Program-made: the position numbers and the translations under genes | Shown here: positions 1 to 9,168 of the stretch, in pieces | How positions within the stretch are numbered: position 1 is the stretch's first letter | Layout of the letters: every line of letters begins with the position of its first letter | The notes under the pieces: generated by a model | What the model saw: the letters and a program-made list of their open reading frames with translations, nothing else | Told to the model about the DNA's origin: nothing | The model's database searches: none | Assembly: GCA_903789595.1 (NCBI GenBank) | Contig: CAIFEZ010000013.1 | Location: forward strand, 35,538 to 99,537 | DNA: 64,000 bases | Source: an uncultured eubacterium 1-6 | GTDB lineage: Bacteria; Bacillota; Clostridia; Lachnospirales; Lachnospiraceae | Direction: 5' to 3'

Positions 1-105
1 ATGGACGAATCGGGGAATATTTATACGGAGGAAGGCAGCTCGAATAACTCCGGAGACACGGCGGGAGGCCGAAGCGGCATCAATCTCGTGCAGAACAGAG
101 GGTAA
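1..105 (+). CDS. C-terminal fragment of a gene cut by the window edge
   Basis: An open frame runs from the first base to a TAA at 103-105. The visible 34 residues are Ser/Gly/Asn-rich and end in NLVQNRG. Base 1 happens to be an ATG, but no upstream sequence is visible, so this is probably the tail of a longer protein. The last bases belong to a direct repeat that recurs 72 bp downstream. The function cannot be told; the next two genes suggest a shared operon. Confidence 0.45.
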   Translation: MDESGNIYTEEGSSNNSGDTAGGRSGINLVQNRG

Positions 106-184
106 TGTATGGCGGACAGTCTGATGAGAAAGCGCGGCACAGGCGGAGGAAACAATCTCGTGCAGAACAGAGGATAATGTATGG
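81..184 (+). repeat. 32-bp direct repeat at a gene junction
   Basis: The segment 81-112 recurs at 153-184 with a single mismatch. Each copy holds the last codons of a frame ending NLVQNRG, its TAA, and an ATG start four bases after it. The copies are 72 bp apart, so the gene-end/gene-start junction has been duplicated. Confidence 0.8.
109..177 (+). CDS. 22-residue mini-ORF created by the junction duplication (doubtful gene)
   Basis: ATG at 109 opens a 22-codon frame ending NNLVQNRG, the same tail as the preceding frame. The start sits in the first copy of the direct repeat exactly where the next gene's ATG sits in the second copy. No convincing ribosome binding site is seen. It is more likely a by-product or remnant of the duplication than a functional peptide. 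Confidence 0.2.
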   Translation: MADSLMRKRGTGGGNNLVQNRG

Positions 185-1464
185 ATAAGGAACGAAATGT
201 AAGAGAATGGTACCGGCTGGACAATGCGGCCAAGCTGATACCCTCAACCATGGTCGGCGCGGATACCAGGGTTTTCCGGCTCGTCTGTGAGCTGAAGGAA
301 GAGGTGAATCCGGAAATTCTGCAGGAAGCTCTGGAAGCGACCATGAAGGAATTTCCGTATATGAACTGCTGTCTGCGCAAGGGAATTTTCTGGTACTACA
401 TGGATGAGCTGCCAGGATGTGAGAAGGTGCGGGAGGAAGACATTCCGGCGCTGAAGGCGCTCTACATTCCGGGCAAGAAGAATTTTCTGTATCGGGTGAG
501 CTATTTTCACAGAAGGATCAATGTGGAGATTTTTCATGTCCTTTCAGACGGAACCGGCGGATATATGTTCATTCAGTCGCTCGTAACCAATTATCTGATC
601 CTGAGACACAGCCTGGACCGCTCTCTTCTCAGGCCGGACCAGGGGTCGGTGACGGAGAAGCAGATCGATGCCTTCAGCAAATATTATGAGAAAGGCGAAC
701 GGAAGAAGCGAAATTATCTGAGGGAAATGTTCCCGGTAAAGGCTTATCAGATCCGGGGCATTCAGGACGCGAATCTGGAGGAACACCTTCTGGAGGGAAC
801 CGTTTCTGTCCGGGAGATTCTGCGGGTCGCGCACGAGAACAGCGCGACGGTCGGCATTCTCACCACGGCGCTCTGGATTGAAGCCATTCTCAAGGAGATG
901 AAGCATTCAGAGTACAATCGGCCGATTGTGGTCAGTGTACCGGTAAATCTCCGCCAGTACTTCCCTTCTGAGACCAGCAGAAATTTTTTCGGCGTCATTC
1001 AGGTCGCTTACTATGCGGGCGATTACGACGGCTCCCTGAAGAGTATCATGGATCCGGTGAGCAGAGAGTTCGAGGAACAGCTGACGGAGGAAAATGTCCG
1101 GAAAACCATGAATTCCTATTCCGCGCTCGAACACAATCTTGCGGTGCGGGTGATTCCTCTGTTTATCAAGAATGTGGCGCTGCAGGGAATCGCGTATCGG
1201 ATGAATACGGGAGTCACGACCTCCGTCTCGAATGTTGGTGTTGTGAAGCTTCCCGCGGAGATGTCTTCCTATGTCGAGAAATTTTCAAGCTTTATGTCCT
1301 GCAAGACGGTCTTTTTGTGCGTCAGCACATATGAGGACCGGATGGTATTCGGTATCGTCTCCAGCTTTGAGAGACATCCGGTTGCCATGAATTTTTTTCG
1401 GAGGCTGGTGCAGCTCGGAGTTCCGGTTGAAATCGCCAGCAATGACTGTGACGAGGGGGTATGA
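181..1464 (+). CDS. condensation-domain / alcohol acetyltransferase-like protein
   Basis: A 427-residue soluble protein with the HxxxDG motif of the CoA-dependent acyltransferase superfamily: HVLSDGTGG near residue 120, in the NRPS condensation and alcohol O-acetyltransferase position. A DFG-like NFFG segment lies near residue 270. Such proteins transfer an acyl group to an alcohol or amine; the substrate here is unknown. The gene after it, three bases away, encodes a small zinc-ribbon membrane protein, so the two are probably translated together. I recall the pairing of this enzyme type with DUF6320 proteins as common in Lachnospiraceae. The start at 181 lies inside a duplicated junction sequence. 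Confident of the superfamily, not of the reaction. Confidence 0.65.
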   Translation: MDKERNVREWYRLDNAAKLIPSTMVGADTRVFRLVCELKEEVNPEILQEALEATMKEFPYMNCCLRKGIFWYYMDELPGCEKVREEDIPALKALYIPGKKNFLYRVSYFHRRINVEIFHVLSDGTGGYMFIQSLVTNYLILRHSLDRSLLRPDQGSVTEKQIDAFSKYYEKGERKKRNYLREMFPVKAYQIRGIQDANLEEHLLEGTVSVREILRVAHENSATVGILTTALWIEAILKEMKHSEYNRPIVVSVPVNLRQYFPSETSRNFFGVIQVAYYAGDYDGSLKSIMDPVSREFEEQLTEENVRKTMNSYSALEHNLAVRVIPLFIKNVALQGIAYRMNTGVTTSVSNVGVVKLPAEMSSYVEKFSSFMSCKTVFLCVSTYEDRMVFGIVSSFERHPVAMNFFRRLVQLGVPVEIASNDCDEGV

Positions 1465-1467
1465 GGG

Positions 1468-2127
1468 ATGCTGCAGTGCAGCAGATGCCATGTGCAGATC
1501 AGGGGCAGGAAACGGTGCTGTCCACTCTGCGGAGGACCGCTTGCGGGAGAACCGGAGAATCCGGCCTTTCCTTCGCTTCCGAAGCGTAAATTCAGCCGTC
1601 TCAGCGCCGTGAGGCTGGCGGCCTTTCTTCTGATTGCCTTACTGACCTCAGACGGGGCAATGATTTACATCACGGGCGGCGTCCCGTCATGGATTCCGCT
1701 TTCCGTGCTGAGTGCGGCGGTCGGCTTTATTGATATATGCGTGACCATGTATTACCGCAACAATGTGCTGAAAACCATGCAGGTGCAGGTGGTTACGGGC
1801 ATTGTCCTGAGCCTTGTCATCGACGCGGTAACAGGGTGGCATAAGTGGTCGATTCACTGGGTGATGCCGGTGGCCTTCGTCGGCGTGATGGTGACCACGA
1901 TCCTGATCGGCATCGGCTTGAAAATGGCTCTTCAGGAGTTTGTGCTCTATCTGCTGCTGGACACGGCGCTTTCTCTTCTGCAGTGGATATTCCTTCTGAG
2001 GCATATCAATACTTTTCCGGTGCCCGCGGTAACTAGCAGTGCTGCCTGCATCCTGATGTTCGTCGGAATTCTGATTTTCCGCTGGAGGGATTTCACCTCC
2101 GCGTCATCCAGATATTTTAACATCTGA
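1468..2127 (+). CDS. zinc-ribbon integral membrane protein (DUF6320-like)
   Basis: 219 residues. The N-terminus carries two CxxC pairs (CSRC at residues 4-7 and CPLC near 19-22), a likely zinc ribbon. About five or six hydrophobic segments then run from residue 47 to the C-terminus. The start follows the previous stop by three bases, so translation is probably coupled to the acyltransferase-like gene. A membrane partner or acceptor-handling role for that enzyme is an inference. The DUF6320 assignment is from memory of the family's layout. Confidence 0.6.
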   Translation: MLQCSRCHVQIRGRKRCCPLCGGPLAGEPENPAFPSLPKRKFSRLSAVRLAAFLLIALLTSDGAMIYITGGVPSWIPLSVLSAAVGFIDICVTMYYRNNVLKTMQVQVVTGIVLSLVIDAVTGWHKWSIHWVMPVAFVGVMVTTILIGIGLKMALQEFVLYLLLDTALSLLQWIFLLRHINTFPVPAVTSSAACILMFVGILIFRWRDFTSASSRYFNI

Positions 2128-2166
2128 TCGGATGTCCTGAGAGAGCTGCAGGACCTGGAGTGATTT

Positions 2167-3612
2167 ATGAAAAAAAAGATAAAGCATTTTGCTTTTTACA
2201 GAAGTATCCGGTTCTATATCATGATACTTCTCTTTATCATGGGCATCGTGCCCTCCATCATCGTGGAAAGCGTCATTGTGCAGAGCTATGAGAACCGCGC
2301 GGTGAGCCAGAGAACCGTGATGGTCAAAAATCAATGTGAGATACTGGTGGATCAGCTGTTCAACCGGAACTACCTGTCAGATACCGGCGATGATGTGATA
2401 AACGGAGAGTTCAATATGCTCACCGGCATCTACGGCGGACGGATTCTCGTCATCAACCGGGACAGCAGGATCGTCATGGATACCTTCAATATTGACAACG
2501 GAAAGTATTCTCTGTCGCAGGAGGTCACGGACTGCCTGAACGGCAGGGAGAGCAGCCATTACGACAGGGCGAATAAATACATCGAGCTGACGTTCCGGAT
2601 CAAGGACCCGGATAAGAAAAGCAGGGACGCGGAGACACTCGGCGTCCTGCTGGTCAGTGTATCCACCACGGAAATCAGCATCAGCAAGGGAATTCTGGAG
2701 GAGAGGGGCGCGATGATCCTGGCGATTATCACGGTCGTTATTCTGATCCTCGGCTATATCCTGTCCGGAATTCTTGTCAAGCCGCTTCAGAAAATCACCC
2801 GTTCCATCGAGGGAATTACGGACGGCTACCAGGATGAGAGCATTTCCGTCAATGATTACCGGGAGACGAAGCTGATCACGGATGCCTTCAACCGGATGCT
2901 TGCGAGGGTGAAGACGGTGGACGACAGCCGTGAGGAATTTGTGTCCAACGTCTCGCATGAGCTGAAGACGCCGCTGACGTCGATGAAGGTGCTTGCGGAT
3001 GTGCTGAACCAGAATCCTGACGCGCCGATCGAAGAGTACCGCGATTTTATGAAGGATATTTCCGCGGAGATTGACAGGGAGAACTCGATTATTACGGATC
3101 TTCTCGCCCTTGTAAAAATGGACAAGAAATCCGCGGATCTGAATATCACGGATGTGAATATCAATGACGAGCTGGCGCAGATCATCAAGAGGCTGAAGCC
3201 GATCGCCGACAAGGCGCATGTGGAGCTGATTCTTGACAGCTTCCGGCCGATCACGGCGCAGGTGGATGAGACCAAAATCTCCCTTGCGTTCACAAACATC
3301 ATAGAGAATGCCATTAAATACAACAAGCCGGAGGGCGGATGGGTCCGGATCTCGCTGAACGCGGACCGCAAGTACTGCTACACGACGATTGCGGACAATG
3401 GAATCGGCATTCCGGAGGAATCCCTGAACAATATCTTTGAACGTTTCTACCGGGTGGACAAGAGCCATTCCCGCGAGATCGGAGGAACGGGCCTTGGCCT
3501 GGCGATTACAAAGAAGGTCATTGTCATGCACCGCGGAGCGATTCGGGTGAAGAGCAAGCTTGGAGAGGGGACGACTTTCTCGATCCGGATTCCGCTGGTT
3601 CACATCGTGTAA
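2167..3612 (+). CDS. membrane sensor histidine kinase
   Basis: 481 residues. TM1 is near residues 16-38, an extracellular sensor region spans 40-180, and TM2 is near 182-203. A HAMP segment follows, then the H-box SHELKTPLTS with phospho-acceptor His264. The N box (NIIENAIKYN), G1 (DNGIGIP) and G2 (GTGLGLAI) complete a HATPase_c domain. The protein resembles WalK/PhoR-type kinases. No response regulator gene is adjacent downstream; one may lie upstream outside the window or elsewhere. A GerMN lipoprotein gene follows within 16 bases of the stop, suggesting co-transcription and a cell-envelope signal. Confidence 0.9.
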   Translation: MKKKIKHFAFYRSIRFYIMILLFIMGIVPSIIVESVIVQSYENRAVSQRTVMVKNQCEILVDQLFNRNYLSDTGDDVINGEFNMLTGIYGGRILVINRDSRIVMDTFNIDNGKYSLSQEVTDCLNGRESSHYDRANKYIELTFRIKDPDKKSRDAETLGVLLVSVSTTEISISKGILEERGAMILAIITVVILILGYILSGILVKPLQKITRSIEGITDGYQDESISVNDYRETKLITDAFNRMLARVKTVDDSREEFVSNVSHELKTPLTSMKVLADVLNQNPDAPIEEYRDFMKDISAEIDRENSIITDLLALVKMDKKSADLNITDVNINDELAQIIKRLKPIADKAHVELILDSFRPITAQVDETKISLAFTNIIENAIKYNKPEGGWVRISLNADRKYCYTTIADNGIGIPEESLNNIFERFYRVDKSHSREIGGTGLGLAITKKVIVMHRGAIRVKSKLGEGTTFSIRIPLVHIV

Positions 3613-3628
3613 AGGAGGTAATCGGCGA

Positions 3629-4567
3629 ATGAAGAAATTTTTCTGCTTTCTGATGATCCTCGGCCTTGCCGCGGGACTTGCCGGCTGCGGATCGGCGGTC
3701 AGCAGTTCATCGGGCGCGCAGCCCGGCACCTCTGATCAGCAGGCATATCTTTATTATCTGAACAAGGATGAGGACCGGCTCAGCTGGGCGGAATACCATT
3801 TCAATGAGCCGGACACAGAGGGAAGGGTCATTGAAATGATCGCTCTTCAGTCCCAGGAGCCGAAGAGCAAGGAGGATGTTCTTCTCCTGCCGGACGGGGT
3901 GAAGATACAGGACTATAAGCTCAGTGATCAGGCACTTACCCTGGATCTCAGCGCGGGCTTTCTTGATCAGGCACAGACGCGGAAAATTCTCTGCATCGGC
4001 GGCCTTGTGCGGAGCTTTGTTCAGATTGACGGCGTCGACAAAATCCTTTTTACGGTGGACGGAAAGGACCTTACGGACAGCAGCGGAAACGCGGTCGGCG
4101 CGTTGACTAACGACAGCTTTGTGGACAATGCCGGCAAGAATATCAACGCTTATCAGGAAATCGAGATGACGCTGTATTTTACTGACCAGACCGGATCGAA
4201 GCTGATTCCGGAGACCAGAGAGGTCTATTACAGCAGCAATGAGCCGGTGGAGAAAGCGGTTGTAGAGGAGCTGATTCAGGGACCTTCCGAGGAGGGGCAC
4301 TACCCGGTTTTTTCCACGGATACGCAGGTACTCAGTGTGATTTCACAGGCGGGAATCTGCTATGTCAATTTCGATGACAGCGTTCAGAATACAATTCTGA
4401 GCATCAGCGAGGAGATTCCGATCTACGCGATCGTGAATTCGCTGGCCGATACCTGCAATATCAAGAAGGTGCAGTTTTCCATCGACGGTGAAAGCGACAC
4501 CGTCTTTCGCAACAGCATGGATCTCAGCGTGCAGTATACCAGAAACAATGATCTGATTGCGTCATGA
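3629..4567 (+). CDS. GerMN-domain lipoprotein
   Basis: 312 residues starting at ATG 3629, chosen because a strong AAAGGAGGT lies just upstream. A lipobox LAGC near residues 18-21 predicts lipid attachment on the outer face of the membrane. Two GerMN-like modules follow, about 60-160 and 185-300, with the recurring aliphatic-Asp pattern (ALTLDLSAGF and CYVNFDDSV). GerMN domains occur in sporulation/germination proteins and in LpqB-like partners of sensor kinases. The position right behind a histidine kinase gene favours the second role: an extracellular accessory to the sensor. The frame extends further upstream, but that start would overlap the kinase gene and has no ribosome binding site. 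Confidence 0.8.
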   Translation: MKKFFCFLMILGLAAGLAGCGSAVSSSSGAQPGTSDQQAYLYYLNKDEDRLSWAEYHFNEPDTEGRVIEMIALQSQEPKSKEDVLLLPDGVKIQDYKLSDQALTLDLSAGFLDQAQTRKILCIGGLVRSFVQIDGVDKILFTVDGKDLTDSSGNAVGALTNDSFVDNAGKNINAYQEIEMTLYFTDQTGSKLIPETREVYYSSNEPVEKAVVEELIQGPSEEGHYPVFSTDTQVLSVISQAGICYVNFDDSVQNTILSISEEIPIYAIVNSLADTCNIKKVQFSIDGESDTVFRNSMDLSVQYTRNNDLIAS

Positions 4568-4966
4568 CGAAGAGATAAAAACCGCAAAACGTGTGTTATT
4601 GTGTTATTTCATGGGGAGATGTAGTTGTTCATTGTGCGAGAACAGAGGAAAAAAGTTTTGTAGGGGTTGCACATTGCGAATTTTCCGGCCGGGTGTTATG
4701 GTTTCCTTACAAAAACATATCTTTGCACGGATCGATTGACTTATTTTTTCCTCTGTTTTCTTTTTTTACCTTTTTGTTCTTTATTATTCTTTTATCTTTC
4801 TTCTTCGAAGCGTCAGAACTCCTCAGGAGCATATGCCTTCGTCAAAATTCAGATCTGCTGTGGCTGTTCTGTTTTTTCTTCACATTTCAAGTTATCTGGT
4901 TCATGCTTCTTATGCTTCATCTGTATCCGTGCCGTGACAGAGCACGTGGAATTGGGGTGATGAAAT
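4568..4966 (+). other. gene-free, T-rich spacer with a repeat fragment
   Basis: No frame here looks like protein. A pyrimidine-rich tract runs at about 4738-4805. At 4808-4850 a stretch matches, in reverse orientation, the loop part of the MITE-like element at 19897-19940 (shared pieces AACTCCTCAGG and GCCTTCGTCAAA). No clear rho-independent terminator or sigma-A promoter was identified. Confidence 0.6.
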
Positions 4967-7360
4967 TTGAAATACCGGCCTGTCTGCATCGCCTGTCTGG
5001 TATTGATTGTGGGAATTCTGTTCTGCCGGTGTTGCGGGATTTCGATCTTCGGCCGTCCGGAGATTCCGGAGCCGGCACGGGAAATCCTGCGGTCCGGAAC
5101 GGCTGCCAGCTGCTCCGGAGAGATCGCAGAGCGGAGCCGGAAGAAGAATTCTGTGCAGTATATCGTCAAGGGATGCAGGGCGGAGTTTCGGGACGAAGAT
5201 AATCGGGTGTGCCGCGTGCGGATCGGAAATGTGAAGGTGACGGTGCTTTCGGATTCGGATTATGCGGAGGAAGACCCTGTGACCGGCGGAGACGCATTGC
5301 CTGCGGACGAAACGGCGGCAGACGGAAACGCCGGATTTCCGGTCGGAAGCAGAGCGATCTTTCGGGGAAAGCTCTCGGAGATCAAAGGCCCATCGAACCC
5401 GGGTGAGTTTGACAGCAGGAATTATTTTGCCTGCCGCAGAATCTTTTACGAGATGCTGAATGAGAATGCTGCGGTCACAGATTCCGGGGAAGGCTTCCGG
5501 GAACGGCTGACATCCTTCCGGGAGAGGGTCGGCGCTCGTCAGGCGGAGCTGATGCATCCGAAACAGGCGGGCGTCCTCTCGGCGATGCTGCTCGGAGACC
5601 GATCGATGCTTGCGGATGAAAGCATGGAGCGATACCGGTACGGAGGAGTCGTTCACGTTCTTGCAATTTCGGGACTCCATATTTCCATGCTCGGGATGAT
5701 ATTTTATAACATGCTGTTCCGGATTCTTCTGCTGTGCATGCCGGCGCATATCCGGGCCGGACAGGGAATTTCCGCCGCGGGTGCGGTGGCACTGATGGGG
5801 GTCTACTGCCTGTTTGCGGGTTCCCCGGTATCGGCTGTCCGCGCACTGATTATGTTTGTAATTGCTCTGGGGGCTAAAATTCTGCGGAGATCGTATGATG
5901 TGCTGTGCGCGGTCGGAATTTCCGCCATTCTGATACTGGTCACGAGCCCGGGATATCTCTTTGATGCCGGATTCCAGCTATCCTACGCGGCGGTGGGCGG
6001 AGCGGCCGTTTTCTATCCGGCTCTGCTCGGACTGATTCCGAAGGAGTACTGGCACAACGGGAGCAGAATGAGAAAATTTTTTGAGAAAATTTTCGAGGCG
6101 TTCCTGATGTGGGTATCGGTCATGCTCTGCACGATCCCGATCGCCGCAGCTTCCTTTTCCGAGATTCCGGTGCTTCCGTTCGCGACGCTGCTGATCGTTC
6201 CGGCAATGGGATCGGTTCTGCTGCTCGGCGTTATCGGGAGCGCGGCAGGCATGTTCTGTCCCCCGGCGGGCTGGTTCCTGCTGATCCCGGTAGATCTTTC
6301 GCTTCAGGCGTTTGAACGAATTGCGCTGCTGGTGAAAAATATGCCCGGTTCTGTGTGGATGGCAGGAAAACCGGAGCGATGGCAGCTTCTGCTGTACGGC
6401 CTGTGTCTCTTTCTGCTCTGGAGCTGTCTCAGACATAACCTTGGAAGAAGAGCGGCTGTTCTGGCGGCCGGGGCGCTGCTGATCCTTTCTCTGAAATGGA
6501 GTCCGGCGTGTTCCATTACTATGCTGGATGTCGGGCAGGGCGACGGTCTGGTCATTTCCCGGGGATCCGGAATGTGGAAGCCCGGGGGCGATCCGGTATA
6601 CCTTGTGGACGGGGGAAGCAGCAGCGTGAAGCATTCGGGAAAGTACCGGATCCTGCCATATCTGAAATCCCGGGGAGTGACGAGGATTCGGGGCATCTTC
6701 GTCAGTCACGGAGACCAGGATCATCTGAATGGGATCGTGGAATTGCTGGAGGAAATCGCGGGCCGGCGGGCACGCATCCGGGTGGACGCGCTCTATCTTA
6801 CGCCTCAGATGAAGGCGGATGCTGCGGGCAAACGGCTTGCACAATTGTGCCGGGAGGCGGGAATTCCGGTCGCGTATTTGAAAAAGGGAGACGTGCTTCA
6901 GGACGGAGAGCTGCGCATTCGGGTCCTTCACCCGGATGCGGATCAGAGAAGTACGCCGGCGTCTGCTTCCGCGGCAGGAGGAAGAAACGAGGACAGCATG
7001 GTTCTGCTTCTGTCCTTCGGGGATTTCGATGCGCTGCTGACGGGAGATCTGGAGGGCGAGGGGGAGAGAACGGTTCTTGAAGAGACCGGATCCGCGGAGT
7101 ATCTGAAGGCTGCGCATCACGGATCCCGCTATTCCACCTCGGAAGCGTTCCTCCGGAAAATATCACCCGTCGTCTGCACAATTTCCGCGCCGGAGAAAAG
7201 CAGGTACGGACACCCTGCGCGGGAGACGCTGGAAAGAATCTGCAGTTCCGGATCGGAATATTATGTGACAAGGGACTGCGGCGCCATCAGCCTGGAAACG
7301 GAAGGAAAAGGAAGTTTCCGAATCAGAACTTTCCGGACGGGAGCGGATATGGTAAGATGA
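4967..7360 (+). CDS. comEC: ComEC/Rec2 DNA uptake channel protein
   Basis: 797 residues, full length for ComEC. An N-terminal hydrophobic pair and a DUF4131-like region occupy residues 1-180. The multi-spanning Competence domain, with the conserved GGVVHVLAISGLHISML segment, runs about 225-505. A C-terminal metallo-beta-lactamase domain follows, with MLDVGQGDG near 520 and the metal-site SHGDQDH near 583. ComEC forms the inner-membrane pore that takes up single-stranded DNA, and the MBL domain is thought to degrade the other strand. The start is a TTG with GGGGTGA just upstream. holA follows 42 bp later, the usual Firmicutes order. No comEA is seen upstream. Confidence 0.92.
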   Translation: MKYRPVCIACLVLIVGILFCRCCGISIFGRPEIPEPAREILRSGTAASCSGEIAERSRKKNSVQYIVKGCRAEFRDEDNRVCRVRIGNVKVTVLSDSDYAEEDPVTGGDALPADETAADGNAGFPVGSRAIFRGKLSEIKGPSNPGEFDSRNYFACRRIFYEMLNENAAVTDSGEGFRERLTSFRERVGARQAELMHPKQAGVLSAMLLGDRSMLADESMERYRYGGVVHVLAISGLHISMLGMIFYNMLFRILLLCMPAHIRAGQGISAAGAVALMGVYCLFAGSPVSAVRALIMFVIALGAKILRRSYDVLCAVGISAILILVTSPGYLFDAGFQLSYAAVGGAAVFYPALLGLIPKEYWHNGSRMRKFFEKIFEAFLMWVSVMLCTIPIAAASFSEIPVLPFATLLIVPAMGSVLLLGVIGSAAGMFCPPAGWFLLIPVDLSLQAFERIALLVKNMPGSVWMAGKPERWQLLLYGLCLFLLWSCLRHNLGRRAAVLAAGALLILSLKWSPACSITMLDVGQGDGLVISRGSGMWKPGGDPVYLVDGGSSSVKHSGKYRILPYLKSRGVTRIRGIFVSHGDQDHLNGIVELLEEIAGRRARIRVDALYLTPQMKADAAGKRLAQLCREAGIPVAYLKKGDVLQDGELRIRVLHPDADQRSTPASASAAGGRNEDSMVLLLSFGDFDALLTGDLEGEGERTVLEETGSAEYLKAAHHGSRYSTSEAFLRKISPVVCTISAPEKSRYGHPARETLERICSSGSEYYVTRDCGAISLETEGKGSFRIRTFRTGADMVR

Positions 7361-7402
7361 GGCATAGAGCGGAAAATCCGTGGCAAAGGAGATACAGCAG
7401 GA

Positions 7403-8380
7403 TTGAAGACGATTCGTGAAGATATCAAAAGCGGCAATTTCAAAAAGATTTATCTTCTGTACGGGGAAGAAGGGTATCTGAAGAATCAGTACAGGGATCT
7501 TCTGATTCAGGCCCTCGTGCCGGATGGGGACACCATGAATTTTACCAGATACAGCGGAAAAGACACGGATGAGCATGAGATTCTGTCACAGGCGGAAACG
7601 CTGCCTTTTTTCGCGGACCGGCGGGTGATTCTGGTAGAAAACAGCGGATTTTTCCGGCGAAAATCCGAGCGTCTGGAAGAATACATAAACCAGCTGCCCG
7701 AGTATCTCGTGATGGTGTTCGTGGAGGACGATATCGATAAGAGAAACCGTCTCTATAAGCTGATTCAGAAGAAGGGTCACGCGGCGGAGTTTGCGGCGCA
7801 GACCGAGGAGACACTGACCCGGTGGGTGCTGACGCGGATGACCAGAGAAGGCAGAAAAATCACCCGGAAGGATATGCGTCATTTTCTGGATATGACTGGG
7901 ACGGATATGGCAAATATCGACAGCGAGCTGGAAAAGCTGCTGTGCTACACCATGGGAAGAGATGTTATCACGTCGGAGGACATTGACGCGGTCTGCGCGC
8001 CCCAGATCACCAACCAGATCTTCGACATGATACGGGCGGTTACCGAACATCAGCAGAAGAAGGCACTGGACTATTACTATGACCTTCTGGCACTCAAGGA
8101 GGCGCCGATGCGGATTCTGTATCTCCTTGCGAGACAGTACAATCAGCTTCTTCAGGTGAAAACGCTGGCAGCGGATGGCATGCCGAACCGTGAGATTGCG
8201 CCCAAGGTCGGCATGCCGCCGTTTGCGGTCAGCCGTGCGCTCGGTTTGTGCCGGAATTATACAATTCCGCAGCTGGAAGCCATTGTGAGAGAATTTGTGC
8301 AGGCTGAGGAAGACGTGAAGACGGGGCGCCTGGATGACAAGCTGAGCGTGGAGATGATGATCGTGAAATGGAGCCGGTGA
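7403..8380 (+). CDS. holA: DNA polymerase III subunit delta
   Basis: 325 residues, the usual length. It begins with the HolA signature IYLLYGEEGYLKNQY and continues through the AAA+-like fold and the C-terminal collar domain (LLARQYNQLLQVK, about residues 245-260). Delta opens the beta sliding clamp within the clamp-loader complex. The start is a TTG preceded by AAAGGAGA. It sits between comEC and the converging rpsT gene, as in many Firmicutes. Confidence 0.93.
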   Translation: MKTIREDIKSGNFKKIYLLYGEEGYLKNQYRDLLIQALVPDGDTMNFTRYSGKDTDEHEILSQAETLPFFADRRVILVENSGFFRRKSERLEEYINQLPEYLVMVFVEDDIDKRNRLYKLIQKKGHAAEFAAQTEETLTRWVLTRMTREGRKITRKDMRHFLDMTGTDMANIDSELEKLLCYTMGRDVITSEDIDAVCAPQITNQIFDMIRAVTEHQQKKALDYYYDLLALKEAPMRILYLLARQYNQLLQVKTLAADGMPNREIAPKVGMPPFAVSRALGLCRNYTIPQLEAIVREFVQAEEDVKTGRLDDKLSVEMMIVKWSR

Positions 8381-8398
8381 AAAATCGCAAAAAGGCTC

Positions 8399-8511
8399 TT
8401 ACGCGCGCTTCGCGGCAGGCGGGCCTGTATGCGTTTTCGAAGAGCTGGGTTTCGTATTGTATAAGCTACGCGCCGTTTCGCACTTCGTGCTCTCGCGTCG
8501 CTTATACAATA
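8399..8511. repeat. TATAAGC-family palindromic element
   Basis: The core at 8455-8511 is a perfect 12-bp inverted repeat (TATTGTATAAGC / GCTTATACAATA) around a GC-rich centre holding CACTTCGTGC. To its left, 8399-8450 contains a second hairpin-rich part ending GCGTTTTCGAAGAGC. The same pieces recur at 32184, in the array at 40753, and at 51644 and 55150. It lies between the converging holA and rpsT genes. Confidence 0.8.
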
Positions 8512-8544
8512 AAAAAAACACGGGGCGACGACTCCTCGTGTTTT
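8511..8544 (-). terminator. rho-independent terminator of rpsT
   Basis: Read on the minus strand, AAAACACGAGG pairs with CCCCGTGTTTT across a short loop and is followed by a run of eight T. On the + strand the stem ends in TTTT, so it may also stop holA transcripts. Confidence 0.85.
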
Positions 8545-8566
8545 GCTCATTGGTTATTCTGATATA

Positions 8567-8830
8567 TTACTGAATAGAGTTTACAGCTTTGCTTAAGCGG
8601 GAAACTTTTCTGGATGCGTTGTTCTTGTGAAGAACGCCCTTGGTCTCGGCTTTGTCAATGACAGATGTTGCATTCAGCAGAGCAGCCTGTGCAGCTTCCT
8701 TGTCATTTGCAGCTACTGCAGCCTCTACCTTTTTCATAGATGTTTTCACTGCAGACTTGATGGCCTGATTTCTTTCAGCCTTTGTTTTGTTTACGAGAAT
8801 TCTCTTCTTCGCAGATTTGATGTTAGCCAA
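8567..8830 (-). CDS. rpsT: 30S ribosomal protein S20
   Basis: 87 residues with the typical S20 start ANIKSAKKR after the initiator, and a Lys/Ala-rich helical body. S20 binds 16S rRNA in the small-subunit body. The start is TTG at 8830: an AAAGGAGG lies the right distance before it, whereas the upstream in-frame GTG at 8839 directly abuts that site. A good promoter lies 80 bp upstream and a terminator follows the stop. It is transcribed against holA and away from lepA. Confidence 0.96.
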   Translation of the reverse strand: MANIKSAKKRILVNKTKAERNQAIKSAVKTSMKKVEAAVAANDKEAAQAALLNATSVIDKAETKGVLHKNNASRKVSRLSKAVNSIQ

Positions 8831-8909
8831 ACTGTACACCTCCTTTTATTTATTTTTATGTGCTGTTCTTTATAGGATGACACTTTTCCACTTCCGAACA
8901 TGCCTATTT

Positions 8910-8938
8910 ATATTATTCTATTTCATACTGGTTGTCAA
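8910..8938 (-). promoter_or_regulatory. sigma-A promoter of rpsT
   Basis: On the minus strand, a perfect TTGACA (8938-8933) is followed after 17 bp by TAATAT (8915-8910). It lies about 80 bp upstream of the rpsT start. Confidence 0.8.
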
Positions 8939-9168
8939 CCGGAATCACAAAAAAGCTTGATTTTCCGGTGGTTTCCCGCAGCTTTTCGGATAGATTCCCT
9001 TCCCGTGCACCTTGCGGCACCAGACAAAGTCGAGTATAATCTCACTGTATATCTGTCGGAGTCTGCCTGAGACAAGCGAGCGGAAACCGTAACGGTTCGT
9101 CAGCTGATTCCGGATACCGGCAGCGGCTCCCAGACTTCTCACATCGAGAAAACGGCAGGCTCTTGAGA

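Noticed and set aside
4591..5202. 203-codon frame covering the T-rich spacer and the start of comEC
   Set aside because: It is Phe/Leu/Cys-rich from the pyrimidine tract, has no family resemblance and overlaps comEC in another frame.
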